Below are positions 54,679 to 63,758 of a stretch of DNA of 64,000 nucleotides, in pieces (the stretch's first letter is position 1; each line of letters opens with the position of its first letter). The position numbers and the translations under genes are program-made. Source of the DNA: Dyella_A ginsengisoli. GTDB taxonomy: Bacteria; Pseudomonadota; Gammaproteobacteria; Xanthomonadales; Rhodanobacteraceae. Below the pieces are notes generated by a model. That model was not told the DNA's origin. It saw only the letters and a list, made by a program, of their open reading frames with translations, and searched no databases. The stretch lies in contig NZ_JADIKM010000002.1 of the NCBI RefSeq assembly GCF_044904665.1, positions 496,001 to 560,000 of the forward strand, given 5' to 3'.

Positions 54679-55256
54679 GGCTGGGCTCCCTGATGGGTAT
54701 CGGTGGGAGGGGCGCCGTCCTGCGGCACCGTCTGGAAGCCGCCGGCACCCGGCAATGGCGCCTGCAGTACCGAGGACGAAGGCGCCGGCATGTCGCCCGT
54801 GGGGGCCGCCGCCGGCAGGCCGGTGGGCATCGAAGATGGCTGGCCGGAAAGCTCCGGATGCGCCTGCTCCATCCGCTCGCGCAGACGGCTGTTTTCATCC
54901 ACCTTGGATTGGATCTTGGCGCGCGCCGCCCCGAGGCGTGCCTTGGCCAGGGCCAGCTCGGCATCGGAACGCGCCTCGTCGGCGAGATTGGCCGCGTCTT
55001 CGTACTTGCGACTGGCCATGGCCGCCTGCGCCTGCTGGAACTTGTTCTGCGCAAAACCCAGGTCCACCGGCGCATAATCGGCCGCGTCGGCGTCGCGGGC
55101 AGCCTGCAACTGGATCTGCGCCATGTTCATGGCGCCATCGGGCGGGGGGACGCTGGCACAGCCACCGAGTGCCAGCAGGGCGCACAGGGTCAAGCCCTGC
55201 ATGCTCCTGCCGATACTTCCGGGGCGTGCAGCAGGCCGGGAAAAGCTGTGCACCAT
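54675..55256 (-). CDS. Lipoprotein, DUF4398-like
   Basis: Predicted outer-membrane lipoprotein of about 193 residues. The lipobox is ALLALGGCAS with the lipidated C33. It is followed by a helical region (IQLQAARDADAADYAPVDLG, FAQNKFQQAQAAMASRKYED, AANLADEARSDAELALAKAR) like DUF4398, then a Pro/Ala/Ser-rich tail. ATG 55256 is preferred (GAGG upstream); ATG 55202 would leave AGGAG only one base from the start. Divergent from pilU with 83 bp between starts. Confidence 0.8.
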   Translation of the reverse strand: MVHSFSRPAARPGSIGRSMQGLTLCALLALGGCASVPPPDGAMNMAQIQLQAARDADAADYAPVDLGFAQNKFQQAQAAMASRKYEDAANLADEARSDAELALAKARLGAARAKIQSKVDENSRLRERMEQAHPELSGQPSSMPTGLPAAAPTGDMPAPSSSVLQAPLPGAGGFQTVPQDGAPPTDTHQGAQP

Positions 55257-55339
55257 CACTCAGTACCTCGTAGTGTTGCGGCGTATTGTCGGTGGGCATA
55301 ATCGCCCAATGCAATGTAGTTGAATTCAGGGGACTTCAG

Positions 55340-56458
55340 GTGGATATCGGTTACTTCCTCAAGCTGATGGTGGACAAGGGCGCGTCGGACATGTTCCTGA
55401 CGACCGGTGCCCCGGTGAACATCAAGGTCGAGGGCAAGCTCTATCCGCTCGGCAACACCGGCCTGCCGGGTGGCATGGTCAAGAAGATCGCCTATTCGCT
55501 CATGGACGAGGGCCAGGTGCCGCAGTTCGAGCGCGACCTCGAACTGAACATGGCGCTGGCGGTGAAGGAAGCCGGGCGGTTCCGCATCAACGTGTTCAAG
55601 CAGCGCGGCGAAGTGGGCATGGTGATCCGCGCGATCAAGAGCGACATCCCCAACGTCGAGCAGCTGCAGCTGCCGAGCATCTTCCGCGACCTGATCATGG
55701 AGCAGCGCGGGCTGATCCTGGTGGTGGGCGCGACCGGCTCGGGCAAGTCGACCACGCTGGCGGCGATGATCGACCATCGCAACGCCCATTCGCCCGGCCA
55801 TATCCTCACCATCGAGGATCCGATCGAGTTCCTGCACCGGCACAAGAAGTCGATCGTGAACCAGCGCGAGGTGGGCCTGGATACGCACAGCTATCACGAG
55901 GCGCTGAAGAACGCGATGCGCGAGGCGCCGGACGTGATCATGATCGGCGAGATCCGCGACACCGACACGATGGAGGCGGCGATCTCCTTCTCCGAGACCG
56001 GCCACCTCTGCCTGGCCACGCTGCACTCCAACAACGCCGACCAGACGCTGGAGCGCATTCTCAACTTCTTCCCCGAGTCGGCGCACAAGAACGTGCTGAT
56101 GAACCTGGCGCTCAACCTGCGCGCCGTGATCAGCCAGCGCCTGGTGATCGGCAAGGACGGGCGCCGCCTGCCCGCGGTGGAAGTACTGCTGAACACCCCG
56201 CTGATTCGCGACATGATCCGCCGCGGCCAGATCCACGAGGTGAAGGAAGCGATGGATCGCAGCCTGCAGGAAGGCATGCGCACCTTCGATCAGTCGCTCT
56301 ACAAGCTCTACCGCGAGGGTCGCATCGAGCTGGAAGAGGCGCTGGCCAAGGCCGATTCGCGCGACGGCCTGGCGCTGAAGATCCGCCTGTCCGAAGGCGG
56401 CGGCGCCAGCGCGGACAACGAACTGGCCGGCAACGATCCGTACGGGCTGGGCTTTTGA
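55340..56458 (+). CDS. pilU: Type IV pilus retraction ATPase, PilU type
   Basis: A 372-residue hexameric secretion-type ATPase that supports pilus retraction with PilT. It begins MDIGYFLKLMVDKGASDMFL, which is PilU- rather than PilT-like. Walker A is GATGSGKST (130-138), the Asp box HILTIEDPIEFLH, Walker B DVIMIGEIRDTDTMEAA and the His box ATLHSNNADQTLERIL. GTG 55340 is chosen because GGGGA lies just upstream and the protein start matches the family. pilT is not adjacent. Confidence 0.92.
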   Translation: MDIGYFLKLMVDKGASDMFLTTGAPVNIKVEGKLYPLGNTGLPGGMVKKIAYSLMDEGQVPQFERDLELNMALAVKEAGRFRINVFKQRGEVGMVIRAIKSDIPNVEQLQLPSIFRDLIMEQRGLILVVGATGSGKSTTLAAMIDHRNAHSPGHILTIEDPIEFLHRHKKSIVNQREVGLDTHSYHEALKNAMREAPDVIMIGEIRDTDTMEAAISFSETGHLCLATLHSNNADQTLERILNFFPESAHKNVLMNLALNLRAVISQRLVIGKDGRRLPAVEVLLNTPLIRDMIRRGQIHEVKEAMDRSLQEGMRTFDQSLYKLYREGRIELEEALAKADSRDGLALKIRLSEGGGASADNELAGNDPYGLGF

Positions 56459-56469
56459 TTCGTTGTTCT

Positions 56470-56588
56470 CTGTGGGAGGGGCTTTAGCCCCGATGACCCG
56501 GTCGGCTCAGTCCGGAAGCGTCGCGGCTGAGGCTACTCCCACATTCGCCCTGCGCCTGGCCCTCTGCAGGAGGGGCTTCAGCCCCGAC
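56470..56588. repeat. Three REP-like elements downstream of pilU
   Basis: Elements at 56471-56494 (TGTGGGAGGGGCTTTAGCCC), 56520-56543 (inverted, GTCGCGGCTGAGGCTACTCC) and 56564-56588 (CTGCAGGAGGGGCTTCAGCC). They alternate in orientation between the convergent pilU and GST genes, a BIME-like arrangement. Confidence 0.8.
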
Positions 56589-56603
56589 AGGTCGATATTC
56601 GCC

Positions 56604-57269
56604 TCATCCCGCGACCGGCGCGTCCGGCTGCAGCTCCGGCACTGCGGTGCGGAACGCCTCAAGCTCGGTGCACGCCGCATGGATACGCTGCACGTTGGGA
56701 TACGGGTCCAGCGGCAGCTGCCAGCGAAGCGCGTTGTATACCTGCGGCACCAGACAGATATCCGCAAGCCCGGGCGTGTCGCCATGGCAGAACGCGCCGG
56801 TGGCGACGTTGTCGGCCAGCAGGGTCTCGATCGCGGCAAACCCCTGCGCCATCCAGTGCCGCACCCACTCGGCCCGCTGCGCCTCGGTGGCACCGAACTG
56901 GCGCTCCAGCTGCTGCAACACGCGCAGATTGCCCAGCGGATGGATGTCGCAGGCGATGGTCAGCGCCAGCGCGCGCACCCGTGCGCGACCGCGTGGATCG
57001 ACCGGCAGCAAAGGTGGCTCCGGATACGTCTCGTCCAGATATTCGGCGATGGCCAGCGACTGGGTGAACACGCGCTCGCCGTCCAGCAGTGCCGGCACCA
57101 GCTCCTGCGGATTGAGCACGCGAAAGGCCGCGCCGTGCTGCTCACCGCCGTCGCGCAGCAGATGGACGGGCCGGTTTTCCCAGGTGAGGCCTTTGAGTTC
57201 GAGCGCTATGCGTACGCGATACGCCGCAGTGGAGCGCCAGTAGCCGTACAGGGCGAGGTCCGAAGCCAT
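56604..57269 (-). CDS. Glutathione S-transferase, maleylacetoacetate isomerase-like
   Basis: A 221-residue GST with the zeta-class-like start LALYGYWRSTAAYRVRIALE, where the Ser/Thr pair would activate glutathione. NPQELVPALLDGERVFTQSL (cis-Pro and Ser) and an all-helical C-terminal domain with TPGLADICLVPQVYNALRW follow. This is the layout of maleylacetoacetate isomerase (MaiA), but no tyrosine-degradation genes adjoin, so a general GST role is possible. ATG 57269. Confidence 0.85.
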   Translation of the reverse strand: MASDLALYGYWRSTAAYRVRIALELKGLTWENRPVHLLRDGGEQHGAAFRVLNPQELVPALLDGERVFTQSLAIAEYLDETYPEPPLLPVDPRGRARVRALALTIACDIHPLGNLRVLQQLERQFGATEAQRAEWVRHWMAQGFAAIETLLADNVATGAFCHGDTPGLADICLVPQVYNALRWQLPLDPYPNVQRIHAACTELEAFRTAVPELQPDAPVAG

Positions 57270-57440
57270 GCGTGCATCCTCCGCAGAAAGGGGGTGGAAC
57301 CGGCGCCAAGCATACCCGCGAGCGGGTTTGCATCGTCGCAAGGCGGCCGCGACAATGCAGGGCCGCGGTGCGGCGAGCCGGTCTCGCCGGCCATCGTGTC
57401 AATCATGATCACATCACACGATCACACCAGGAGTCCTGCC

Positions 57441-58619
57441 GTGTCCTTTCTCCGCATGAGCGACCTCGATCTGCGCGGCAAGCGCGTGCTGATCCGCGAA
57501 GACCTCAACGTGCCGATCGAGGGCGGCCGCATTACCTCCACCCAGCGGCTGGACGCCTCGCTGCCTACCATCAAGGCTGCGCGCGATGCCGGCGCCAGGG
57601 TGATGGTGCTCTCGCACCTGGGCCGTCCGAAGGAAGGTCAGTTCGACGAGGAATCGTCGCTGGCGCCGGTCGCCGCCTGGCTGGGCGACAAGCTCGGCAA
57701 GCCGGTGCGGCTGGTGCGCGACTACCTCGGCGGCGTCGAGGTGGCCGACGGCGAGGTAGTGGTGCTGGAAAACTGCCGCATGAACGTCGGCGAAGGCAAG
57801 GACGACGAGGCACTGTCGAAGCAGTACGCCGCCCTGTGCGACATCTTCGTCATGGACGCCTTCGGTACCGCGCACCGCGCGCAGGCCTCCACCCACGGCG
57901 TGATCCGTTTCGCCAAGGTGGCCGCCGCCGGTCCGCTGCTGGCGGCCGAGCTCGACGCACTGGGCAAGGCGCTGGAGCACCCGGCCAAGCCGCTGCTGGC
58001 GATCGTCGCCGGCTCCAAGGTCTCCACCAAGCTCACCCTGCTGGAGAACCTGATCGGCAAGGTCGATCAGCTGATCGTCGGCGGCGGCATCGCCAACACC
58101 TTCATCGCGGCTGCCGGGCACAACGTGGGCAACTCGCTGTACGAGCGCGACCTGCTCGACGCAGCCAAGAAGGTGCTGGCCGACGCCAAGCGCCGCGGCG
58201 CCGAGGTGCCGATGCCGGTGGACGTGGTGGTAGCGCCGGAGTTCTCCGCGCACGCCCCGGCCACGGTGAAGCCGGTGGACCAGGTCAAGGACGGCGAGAT
58301 GATCCTCGACATCGGGCCGGAGACGGCCAAACGCTACGCCGAGCTGATCGCCAAGGCCGGCACCGTGGTGTGGAACGGCCCGGTCGGCGTGTTCGAGTTC
58401 GACGCATTCGGCAAGGGTACCGAGACGCTGGCCCGCGCCATCGCCGCTTCCAAGGCGTTCTCCATCGCCGGCGGCGGCGACACGCTGGCGGCCGTGGAGA
58501 AGTACGGCATCGAGCAGGACGTGTCCTACATCTCCACCGGCGGCGGCGCGTTCCTGGAGTTCCTGGAAGGCAAGGAGCTGCCGGCGGTAGCGGCGCTTAA
58601 GGCGCGCGCGCGCTCCTGA
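57441..58619 (+). CDS. pgk: Phosphoglycerate kinase
   Basis: Glycolytic/gluconeogenic ATP-forming kinase, 392 residues. The N-terminus is DLRGKRVLIREDLNVPIEGG, substrate contacts are VMVLSHLGRPKEGQF, and the nucleotide site includes AIVAGSKVSTKLTLLENL and SIAGGGDTLAAVEKYG. The start is GTG 57441, seven bases after AGGAG; ATG 57456 would be an internal alternative. It is followed by an inverted repeat and the convergent aminotransferase gene. Confidence 0.96.
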   Translation: MSFLRMSDLDLRGKRVLIREDLNVPIEGGRITSTQRLDASLPTIKAARDAGARVMVLSHLGRPKEGQFDEESSLAPVAAWLGDKLGKPVRLVRDYLGGVEVADGEVVVLENCRMNVGEGKDDEALSKQYAALCDIFVMDAFGTAHRAQASTHGVIRFAKVAAAGPLLAAELDALGKALEHPAKPLLAIVAGSKVSTKLTLLENLIGKVDQLIVGGGIANTFIAAAGHNVGNSLYERDLLDAAKKVLADAKRRGAEVPMPVDVVVAPEFSAHAPATVKPVDQVKDGEMILDIGPETAKRYAELIAKAGTVVWNGPVGVFEFDAFGKGTETLARAIAASKAFSIAGGGDTLAAVEKYGIEQDVSYISTGGGAFLEFLEGKELPAVAALKARARS

Positions 58620-58625
58620 AATTTC

Positions 58626-58698
58626 GTGGGAGCGCATGCGATGCGGGGCGTGTGTACATGACGCTCCAGCCCGTCGCGAACACGGAGTGCGCTCCCGC
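58626..58698. repeat. Inverted repeat downstream of pgk
   Basis: GTGGGAGCGCATGCGATG at 58626-58643 pairs with GAGTGCGCTCCCGC at 58685-58698 in the gap between convergent pgk and the aminotransferase gene. It is a REP-like variant that could end both transcripts. Confidence 0.6.
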
Positions 58699-58707
58699 AA
58701 AAGCCAC

Positions 58708-59886
58708 TCACCTTGGCGCCGCACCCTGCAGCAGGATGCGGCGCACGGCGGTGATGACGCGCTCCACATCGTCGTCGGACAACCCCGGCGACAGCGGCAG
58801 GCTGACGGTTTGCCGACCCAGCCGCATCGCGTTCGGCCACTGCTCGGAGTGCCAGCCGTAGCGCTGCTGGTAGTAAGGGTGCTCGGGCACGGACAGGTAG
58901 TGCACGCCGGTGCCGATGCGTGCGGCGTTCATGGCATCCAGAAAAGCGTCGCGCGTCATGCCGCAGCGCTCCTCGTCGATCATCACCGTGTACAGATGCA
59001 GGCCGTGGCGGGTGTCGGCCTCGGGCGTCGCCGGCAGATCAATGGGCAGATCGGCGAAGGCCTCGTCGTAGCGCTTCCAGATCGCCTGGCGCCGCTGCCA
59101 GTGGTCTTCCACCTTGGCCAGCTGAGGCAGGCCGATGGCCGCCTGCAAATCCATCATGTTGTACTTGAAGCCACACTCGAGCACCTGGTAGTGCTTGTAG
59201 CCCGCGTCGCCGAAGCGGTGCCAGGCGTCCTTGCTCATGCCGTGCAGCGCGAGCATCCGCGCCCGCGCGATACGCCCTGCATCACCGCCGAGAATCATGC
59301 CGCCCTCGCCGGTCACCACGTTTTTGGTGACGTAGAAGCTGAAGCAGCCGAAGTCGCCGAACGTACCGGCCGGCTGGCCGCGGAACGTGGTTTCGATGGC
59401 GTGCGCGCAGTCCTCGATCACCACCAGCTCATGCTTTTGCGCGATCGCCATGATGCGATCCATCGCGCACGGATGCCCGGCGAAGTGCACCGGCAGGATC
59501 GCCCGCGTGCGTGGCGTGATCGCCGCCTCGATCGCGTCCGGATCGATGTTCTGCGTGCGCGGGTCGACATCGGCCAGCACCGGTGTGAGCCCGGCGTGCT
59601 CGATGGCGTTGACGGTGGCGCAGAACGTCAGCGGGGTAGTGATCACCTCGGCGCCGGGCTCCAGCCCCGCCGCCACCATGCTTACGTGCAACGCGGCGGT
59701 GCAGGAGTTCACTGCCGCCACCTGGTCGGCTCGTGTCTGTTTGTAGGCTGCGAACGCCTGCTCGAAGCGCGCGACCCTTGGTCCGGTACCCAGCCAGCCC
59801 GAACGCATGCAGGCCGTGACCTCGGCGATCTCCTCCTCGCCGATGCTCGGTGCGCCAAAGACAATGAATCGGTCGTGCTCGGCCAT
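58708..59886 (-). CDS. DegT/DnrJ/EryC1/StrS aminotransferase
   Basis: PLP-dependent sugar aminotransferase of 392 residues, typically acting on a nucleotide keto-sugar. The motifs are FGAPSIGEEEIAEVTACMRS at the start, VNSCTAALHVSM, VIEDCAHAIETTFRGQPAGT and the cofactor lysine K188 in CFSFYVTKNVVTGEGGM. The fold is near ArnB/PseC/WecE. It is isolated from other amino-sugar genes, lying after tkt; it could supply an amino sugar to LPS. AGGACG precedes ATG 59886. Confidence 0.9.
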   Translation of the reverse strand: MAEHDRFIVFGAPSIGEEEIAEVTACMRSGWLGTGPRVARFEQAFAAYKQTRADQVAAVNSCTAALHVSMVAAGLEPGAEVITTPLTFCATVNAIEHAGLTPVLADVDPRTQNIDPDAIEAAITPRTRAILPVHFAGHPCAMDRIMAIAQKHELVVIEDCAHAIETTFRGQPAGTFGDFGCFSFYVTKNVVTGEGGMILGGDAGRIARARMLALHGMSKDAWHRFGDAGYKHYQVLECGFKYNMMDLQAAIGLPQLAKVEDHWQRRQAIWKRYDEAFADLPIDLPATPEADTRHGLHLYTVMIDEERCGMTRDAFLDAMNAARIGTGVHYLSVPEHPYYQQRYGWHSEQWPNAMRLGRQTVSLPLSPGLSDDDVERVITAVRRILLQGAAPR

Positions 59887-59906
59887 GCGGGCGTCCTGAT
59901 GAAAGC

Positions 59907-59932
59907 GATCGGGCCGCTTGCGCGGCCCGATC
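59907..59932 (-). terminator. Hairpin between tkt and the aminotransferase gene
   Basis: An 11-bp perfect stem (GATCGGGCCGC with GCGGCCCGATC) and 4-base loop, 20 bp after the tkt stop and just before the ribosome site of the aminotransferase gene. It could end tkt transcripts or attenuate read-through. Confidence 0.65.
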
Positions 59933-59951
59933 GAGAACGAGGTCAGTGGCT

Positions 59952-61961
59952 TCAGCCCACCACGCGCTTGACCGCATCCACCACGTGGCTGACGGTGAAG
60001 CCGAAGTACTCGAACAGCTGCGGCGCCGGCGCCGAGGCGCCGAAGGTGGTCATGCCGATCACCTCGCCGTCGAGGCCCACGTACTTGCGCCAGAAGTCGG
60101 CCGTGGCCGCTTCCACCGCCACGCGCGCGCGGCACCAGCCCGGCAGCACTGCTTCGCGGTAGGCCTGCGGCTGGGCGTCGAACGCTTCGGTGCACGGCAT
60201 CGACACTACGCGCACCGCCACGCCCTGCTGGGCCAGCGTGCGCATCGCCTCCATCGCCAGCTCCACCTCCGAACCGGTGGCGATCAGGATCGCTTGGAAC
60301 TTGGTATCCGCCGGATCGGACAGCACGTAGCCGCCGCGCATGATGTCCGCCACCTGCTCGGCCGTGCGGTGCTGGTGCTTGAGGTTCTGGCGCGAGAACA
60401 CCAGGCAGGCGGGGTGACCCTTGCGCTCGATCGCCGCCTTCCACGACGCCGCCGATTCCACCGCATCACACGGGCGCCACACCTGGTTGTTCGGGATGTA
60501 GCGCAGTGACGCGAGGTGCTCGACGGGCTGGTGGGTCGGGCCGTCCTCGCCCAGGCCGATCGAATCGTGGGTGTAGACGTGGATGGCATGCGCCGGGATC
60601 AACGCACTCATGCGTACCGCGTTGCGAGCGTAGTCGGAGAACACCAGGAAGGTGGCGTCGTACGGGATGAAGCCGCCGTGCAGCGCCAGGCCGTTGGCGA
60701 TCGCGGTCATGCCGAACTCGCGCACGCCGTAGTAGACGTAGTTGCCCTTGCCGCCGGCGCTGTCGCCGTTGCCCGCGTCCAGGCTGCCCTTCCACTTGGT
60801 GAGGTTGGAGCCGGCCAGGTCGGCCGAGCCGCCGATCAGTTCCGGCAGCAGCGGGCCGAACGCGTCCAGCGTCATCTGCGACGCCTTGCGCGAAGCCACT
60901 TCCGGGCCTTCCAGCTGCAGCTTGTCGATGTATGCCTGCGACTTCTCCGCCCAGTCGGCCGGCAGTTCGCCGCTGAAGCGGCGCTGGAACTCGGCAGCCA
61001 GCTCCGGATAGGCCTTGGCGTACGCCGCGAAGGCGTCCTTCCAGGCCTGCTCGATGGCCGCGCCCTTGGCCTTGTGGTCCCAGCCGGCGTAGATCTCGGC
61101 GGGGATCTCGAACGGGGCATGACGCCAGTCGAGCGCGTCGCGCGCACCGGCGATCTCGTCCTTGCCCAGCGGCGCGCCGTGGCTCTCTTCCTTGCCCTGC
61201 TTGTGCGGGGCGCCGAAGCCGATGATGGTCTTGCAGCAGATCAGCGTGGGCTTGGCGGACTGCGCGGTGGCCTGCGTAATGGCCGCCTTGATCGCCTCGG
61301 CGTCGTGGCCGTCGACGTGACGGATCACGTTCCAGCCGTAGGCCTCGAAGCGCGCCGGGGTGTCGTCGGTGAACCAGCCGTGCACCTCGCCGTCGATGGA
61401 GATGCCGTTGTCGTCGTAGATCGCCACCAGCTTGCCCAGACCCCAGGTGCCGGCCAGCGAGGCGACTTCGTGCGAGATGCCTTCCATCAGGCAGCCGTCG
61501 CCAAGGAACACGTAAGTGTGGTGGTCGACCACGGCATGGCCGGGGCGGTTGAAATGCGCAGCAAGCACCTTTTCCGCCAGCGCCATGCCCACGGCATTAG
61601 CCAGGCCCTGACCCAGCGGGCCGGTGGTGGTCTCGACCCCGGGCGTCTCGCTGGCTTCCGGATGACCGGCGGTCTTGGAATGCAGCTGGCGGAAGCGCTT
61701 CAGCTGGTCCATCGGCAGGTCGAACCCGGTCAGGTGCAGCAGTGCGTACTGCAGCATCGAGCCGTGGCCGTTGGAGAGCACGAAGCGGTCGCGGTTGGCC
61801 CACTTCGGGTTGGTCGGGTTGAAGCGCAGGAAATCGTTCCACAGCACTTCGGCGATGTCCGCCATGCCCATCGGCATGCCCGGATGGCCGGACTTGGCCG
61901 CCTCCACGGCGTCCATGGCAAGGGCGCGCACGGCGTTGGCGAGTTCGCGGCGGGTGGTCAT
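59952..61961 (-). CDS. tkt: Transketolase
   Basis: Thiamine-diphosphate enzyme of the pentose phosphate pathway, 669 residues. The start is MTTRRELANAVRALAMDAVE, substrate contacts are SGHPGMPMGMADIAEVLWND, and the TPP motif is GDGCLMEGISHEVASLAGTW. The catalytic Glu region is GLGEDGPTHQPVEHLASLR. ATG 61961 matches the family N-terminus; the open frame upstream does not. Confidence 0.97.
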   Translation of the reverse strand: MTTRRELANAVRALAMDAVEAAKSGHPGMPMGMADIAEVLWNDFLRFNPTNPKWANRDRFVLSNGHGSMLQYALLHLTGFDLPMDQLKRFRQLHSKTAGHPEASETPGVETTTGPLGQGLANAVGMALAEKVLAAHFNRPGHAVVDHHTYVFLGDGCLMEGISHEVASLAGTWGLGKLVAIYDDNGISIDGEVHGWFTDDTPARFEAYGWNVIRHVDGHDAEAIKAAITQATAQSAKPTLICCKTIIGFGAPHKQGKEESHGAPLGKDEIAGARDALDWRHAPFEIPAEIYAGWDHKAKGAAIEQAWKDAFAAYAKAYPELAAEFQRRFSGELPADWAEKSQAYIDKLQLEGPEVASRKASQMTLDAFGPLLPELIGGSADLAGSNLTKWKGSLDAGNGDSAGGKGNYVYYGVREFGMTAIANGLALHGGFIPYDATFLVFSDYARNAVRMSALIPAHAIHVYTHDSIGLGEDGPTHQPVEHLASLRYIPNNQVWRPCDAVESAASWKAAIERKGHPACLVFSRQNLKHQHRTAEQVADIMRGGYVLSDPADTKFQAILIATGSEVELAMEAMRTLAQQGVAVRVVSMPCTEAFDAQPQAYREAVLPGWCRARVAVEAATADFWRKYVGLDGEVIGMTTFGASAPAPQLFEYFGFTVSHVVDAVKRVVG

Positions 61962-62227
61962 CGGCGTCTCCGGAGGGTGCGTAAAAATGACTATTGTCGC
62001 CGATTCCCGGGAGGTGCGTGCGCCGGCGCCGTGAAAGTCACGCATCGCACTTCGTTTGCAGCAGCGCGCTCGCACCCGCGTAGAGCCGGCACGATTAATT
62101 GGCCCTTAACTTTTCCGGTCCGAATACCGGAACGCTTCAGCCTCGCCTTCGTTCAATGGCGCCGCGCTCATCCCCAAGCGCCCTGCCGATCGTGTCCCCA
62201 CGCGTCGGCAGCACAAGACCATAAGAA

Positions 62228-62239
62228 GGAGATATCTCC
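62228..62239 (+). promoter_or_regulatory. Ribosome binding site inside a palindrome
   Basis: GGAGATATCTCC, a perfect 12-bp palindrome, contains the Shine-Dalgarno (AAGGAG at 62226-62231) and ends right before the GTG start. A GGAG/CTCC stem with ATAT loop could hide the ribosome site. Confidence 0.5.
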
Positions 62240-62884
62240 GTGAAGAAGTCACTGCTTGCCCTTGCTTTCATTTCCGCCGGCGCCTGCGCGCTCCCCGCTC
62301 TCGCACAGGATGCTTCCGGCACCGATACCACCGCCCCGGCCGCCTCGGGCAACTATCAGTCCAACCAGGCCGTAGGCAGCGGCAACTGGTTCCTCAGTGG
62401 CAGCGTGGGCCAGTCACACCTGTACCAGGGCCCGTACAACGATCACCCAACTACCTATGCGATCAACGGCGGCTACCGCTGGAAGGTCGGCCAGGACATG
62501 GGCCTGGGCGTCGAGGTGGGCTACAACGACCTGGGCAACTTCAAGGTCAAGAACGCCTTCAACAGCAACGACGTCAACCTCACCGACCAGCGCAACGCGC
62601 TGCGCGGCTGGACCGCCGGCGTGAACGGCCGCATCGATGTGTATCGCGGGCTGTACGTGAGCGGGCGCGCCGGCGTCTACGGCTGGAAGGGCCACGGCTA
62701 CAACAACCAGGACATCAACCGTCACAACCTGGACAAGGTCGACTACTACGCGGGCGCCGGCGTCGGCTACGACTTCAGCGATCACTTCGGTCTGGGCGTG
62801 TCCTACGACGTCTATCACGCCAAGAAGGACGGTGTGAGCCTGAGCACCGACACCGCGTCGGTGACCGCCGAATACCGTTTCTGA
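62240..62884 (+). CDS. Outer-membrane beta-barrel protein (first of a tandem pair)
   Basis: A 214-residue exported protein: signal peptide MKKSLLALAFISAGACALPA (cleavage near ALA-QD), then an eight-stranded-barrel pattern of alternating hydrophobic residues. Repeated motifs are INGGYRWKVG, GVEVGYNDLGNFKVKN, GWTAGVNGRIDVYRGLYVSG and YAGAGVGYDFSDHFGLGVSY, ending in SVTAEYRF with the C-terminal Phe needed for barrel insertion. Close paralogue of the next gene. It belongs to the OmpA-like/Opa-like small porin fold; ligand unknown. GTG start with AAGGAG upstream. Confidence 0.88.
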   Translation: MKKSLLALAFISAGACALPALAQDASGTDTTAPAASGNYQSNQAVGSGNWFLSGSVGQSHLYQGPYNDHPTTYAINGGYRWKVGQDMGLGVEVGYNDLGNFKVKNAFNSNDVNLTDQRNALRGWTAGVNGRIDVYRGLYVSGRAGVYGWKGHGYNNQDINRHNLDKVDYYAGAGVGYDFSDHFGLGVSYDVYHAKKDGVSLSTDTASVTAEYRF

Positions 62885-63071
62885 GGCATCCGGGCGTCGC
62901 CCGGCGCGGCGCCCATTCTTAACTCTGGATTAATACTGAACTCATCGGTATTGAATCTTCTGCGGATTGCCTTATCTAAGCCCAGTGCGTTGCTGCAATG
63001 ACGCACTCCCCGACGACCGCACCGGCGCTCCCCACGCCGCGGTCGCGAACAAAAACAAAGGAATATCCCCG

Positions 63072-63665
63072 ATGAAAAAGACTCTGCTTGCTCTCGCCCT
63101 CGTCTCCGCCGGCCTGGTGGCCGCACCGGCCGCTTTCGCGCAGAACGCCCCCGCGGACAACGGCGGCTGGTTCGTCAACGGCAACGTCGGCCGCACGTCG
63201 ATCAACAAGGGTCCGTACGACGGCCATGACACCGGCTACGCCCTCAACGGCGGCTACCGCTGGAGCGTGGCGCCGAGCGTGGCGCTTGGTGTGGAGGCCG
63301 GCTACAACGACCTGGGCAACATCCACGTCAAGAACATCTTCAACAGCAACAACGTGGTCGACCAGCGCAAGTCGCAGCTGCACGGCTGGACCGCAGGCGT
63401 GAACGGGCACTTCAACGTGACCCCGAACTGGTACGTCAGCGCGCGCACCGGCCTGTACGCGTGGAAGGGCCACGGCCTCAGCAACGACTCCAACCCGATC
63501 CGCCAGAGCCTGGACAAGACCAGCTGGTATGCCGGCGCGGGCGTGGGCTACGACTTCAGCAACAACGTCAGTGTCGGCGTCAACTACGACTACTTCGACG
63601 CCAAGAAGAGCAACGTCGATCTGAGCACCGACATGGTCTCGGTGAGCGCTGAATACCGCTTCTGA
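63072..63665 (+). CDS. Outer-membrane beta-barrel protein (second of a tandem pair)
   Basis: A 197-residue paralogue of the preceding protein. Signal peptide MKKTLLALALVSAGLVAAPA, then LNGGYRWSVAPSVALGVEAG, YNDLGNIHVKNIFNSN, GWTAGVNGHFNVTPNWYVSA, YAGAGVGYDFSNNVSVGVNY and the terminal VSVSAEYRF. It lacks the 20-residue Ser/Thr/Asn-rich segment found after the signal peptide of its neighbour. It has its own 188-bp upstream gap and may be separately regulated. Confidence 0.88.
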   Translation: MKKTLLALALVSAGLVAAPAAFAQNAPADNGGWFVNGNVGRTSINKGPYDGHDTGYALNGGYRWSVAPSVALGVEAGYNDLGNIHVKNIFNSNNVVDQRKSQLHGWTAGVNGHFNVTPNWYVSARTGLYAWKGHGLSNDSNPIRQSLDKTSWYAGAGVGYDFSNNVSVGVNYDYFDAKKSNVDLSTDMVSVSAEYRF

Positions 63666-63696
63666 TCGACCCGCCGCACGGCCCCCGGGCCAAACG

Positions 63697-63731
63697 GAAA
63701 AGGGGCGCCCAATGGGCGCCCCTTTTTTTGT
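63697..63731. terminator. Bidirectional rho-independent terminator
   Basis: A 10-bp stem, AGGGGCGCCC (63701-63710) with GGGCGCCCCT (63714-63723), 3-base loop, A-tract before and T7 after. It serves the outer-membrane protein gene and the convergent aldolase gene. Confidence 0.9.
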
Positions 63732-63758
63732 TTTCCGACGCGCGAGGCGCGACGAAGC

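Noticed and set aside
58583..58591. GGCGGTAGC, like the RfaH ops element
   Set aside because: It is inside the pgk coding sequence near its end and not upstream of any polysaccharide operon.
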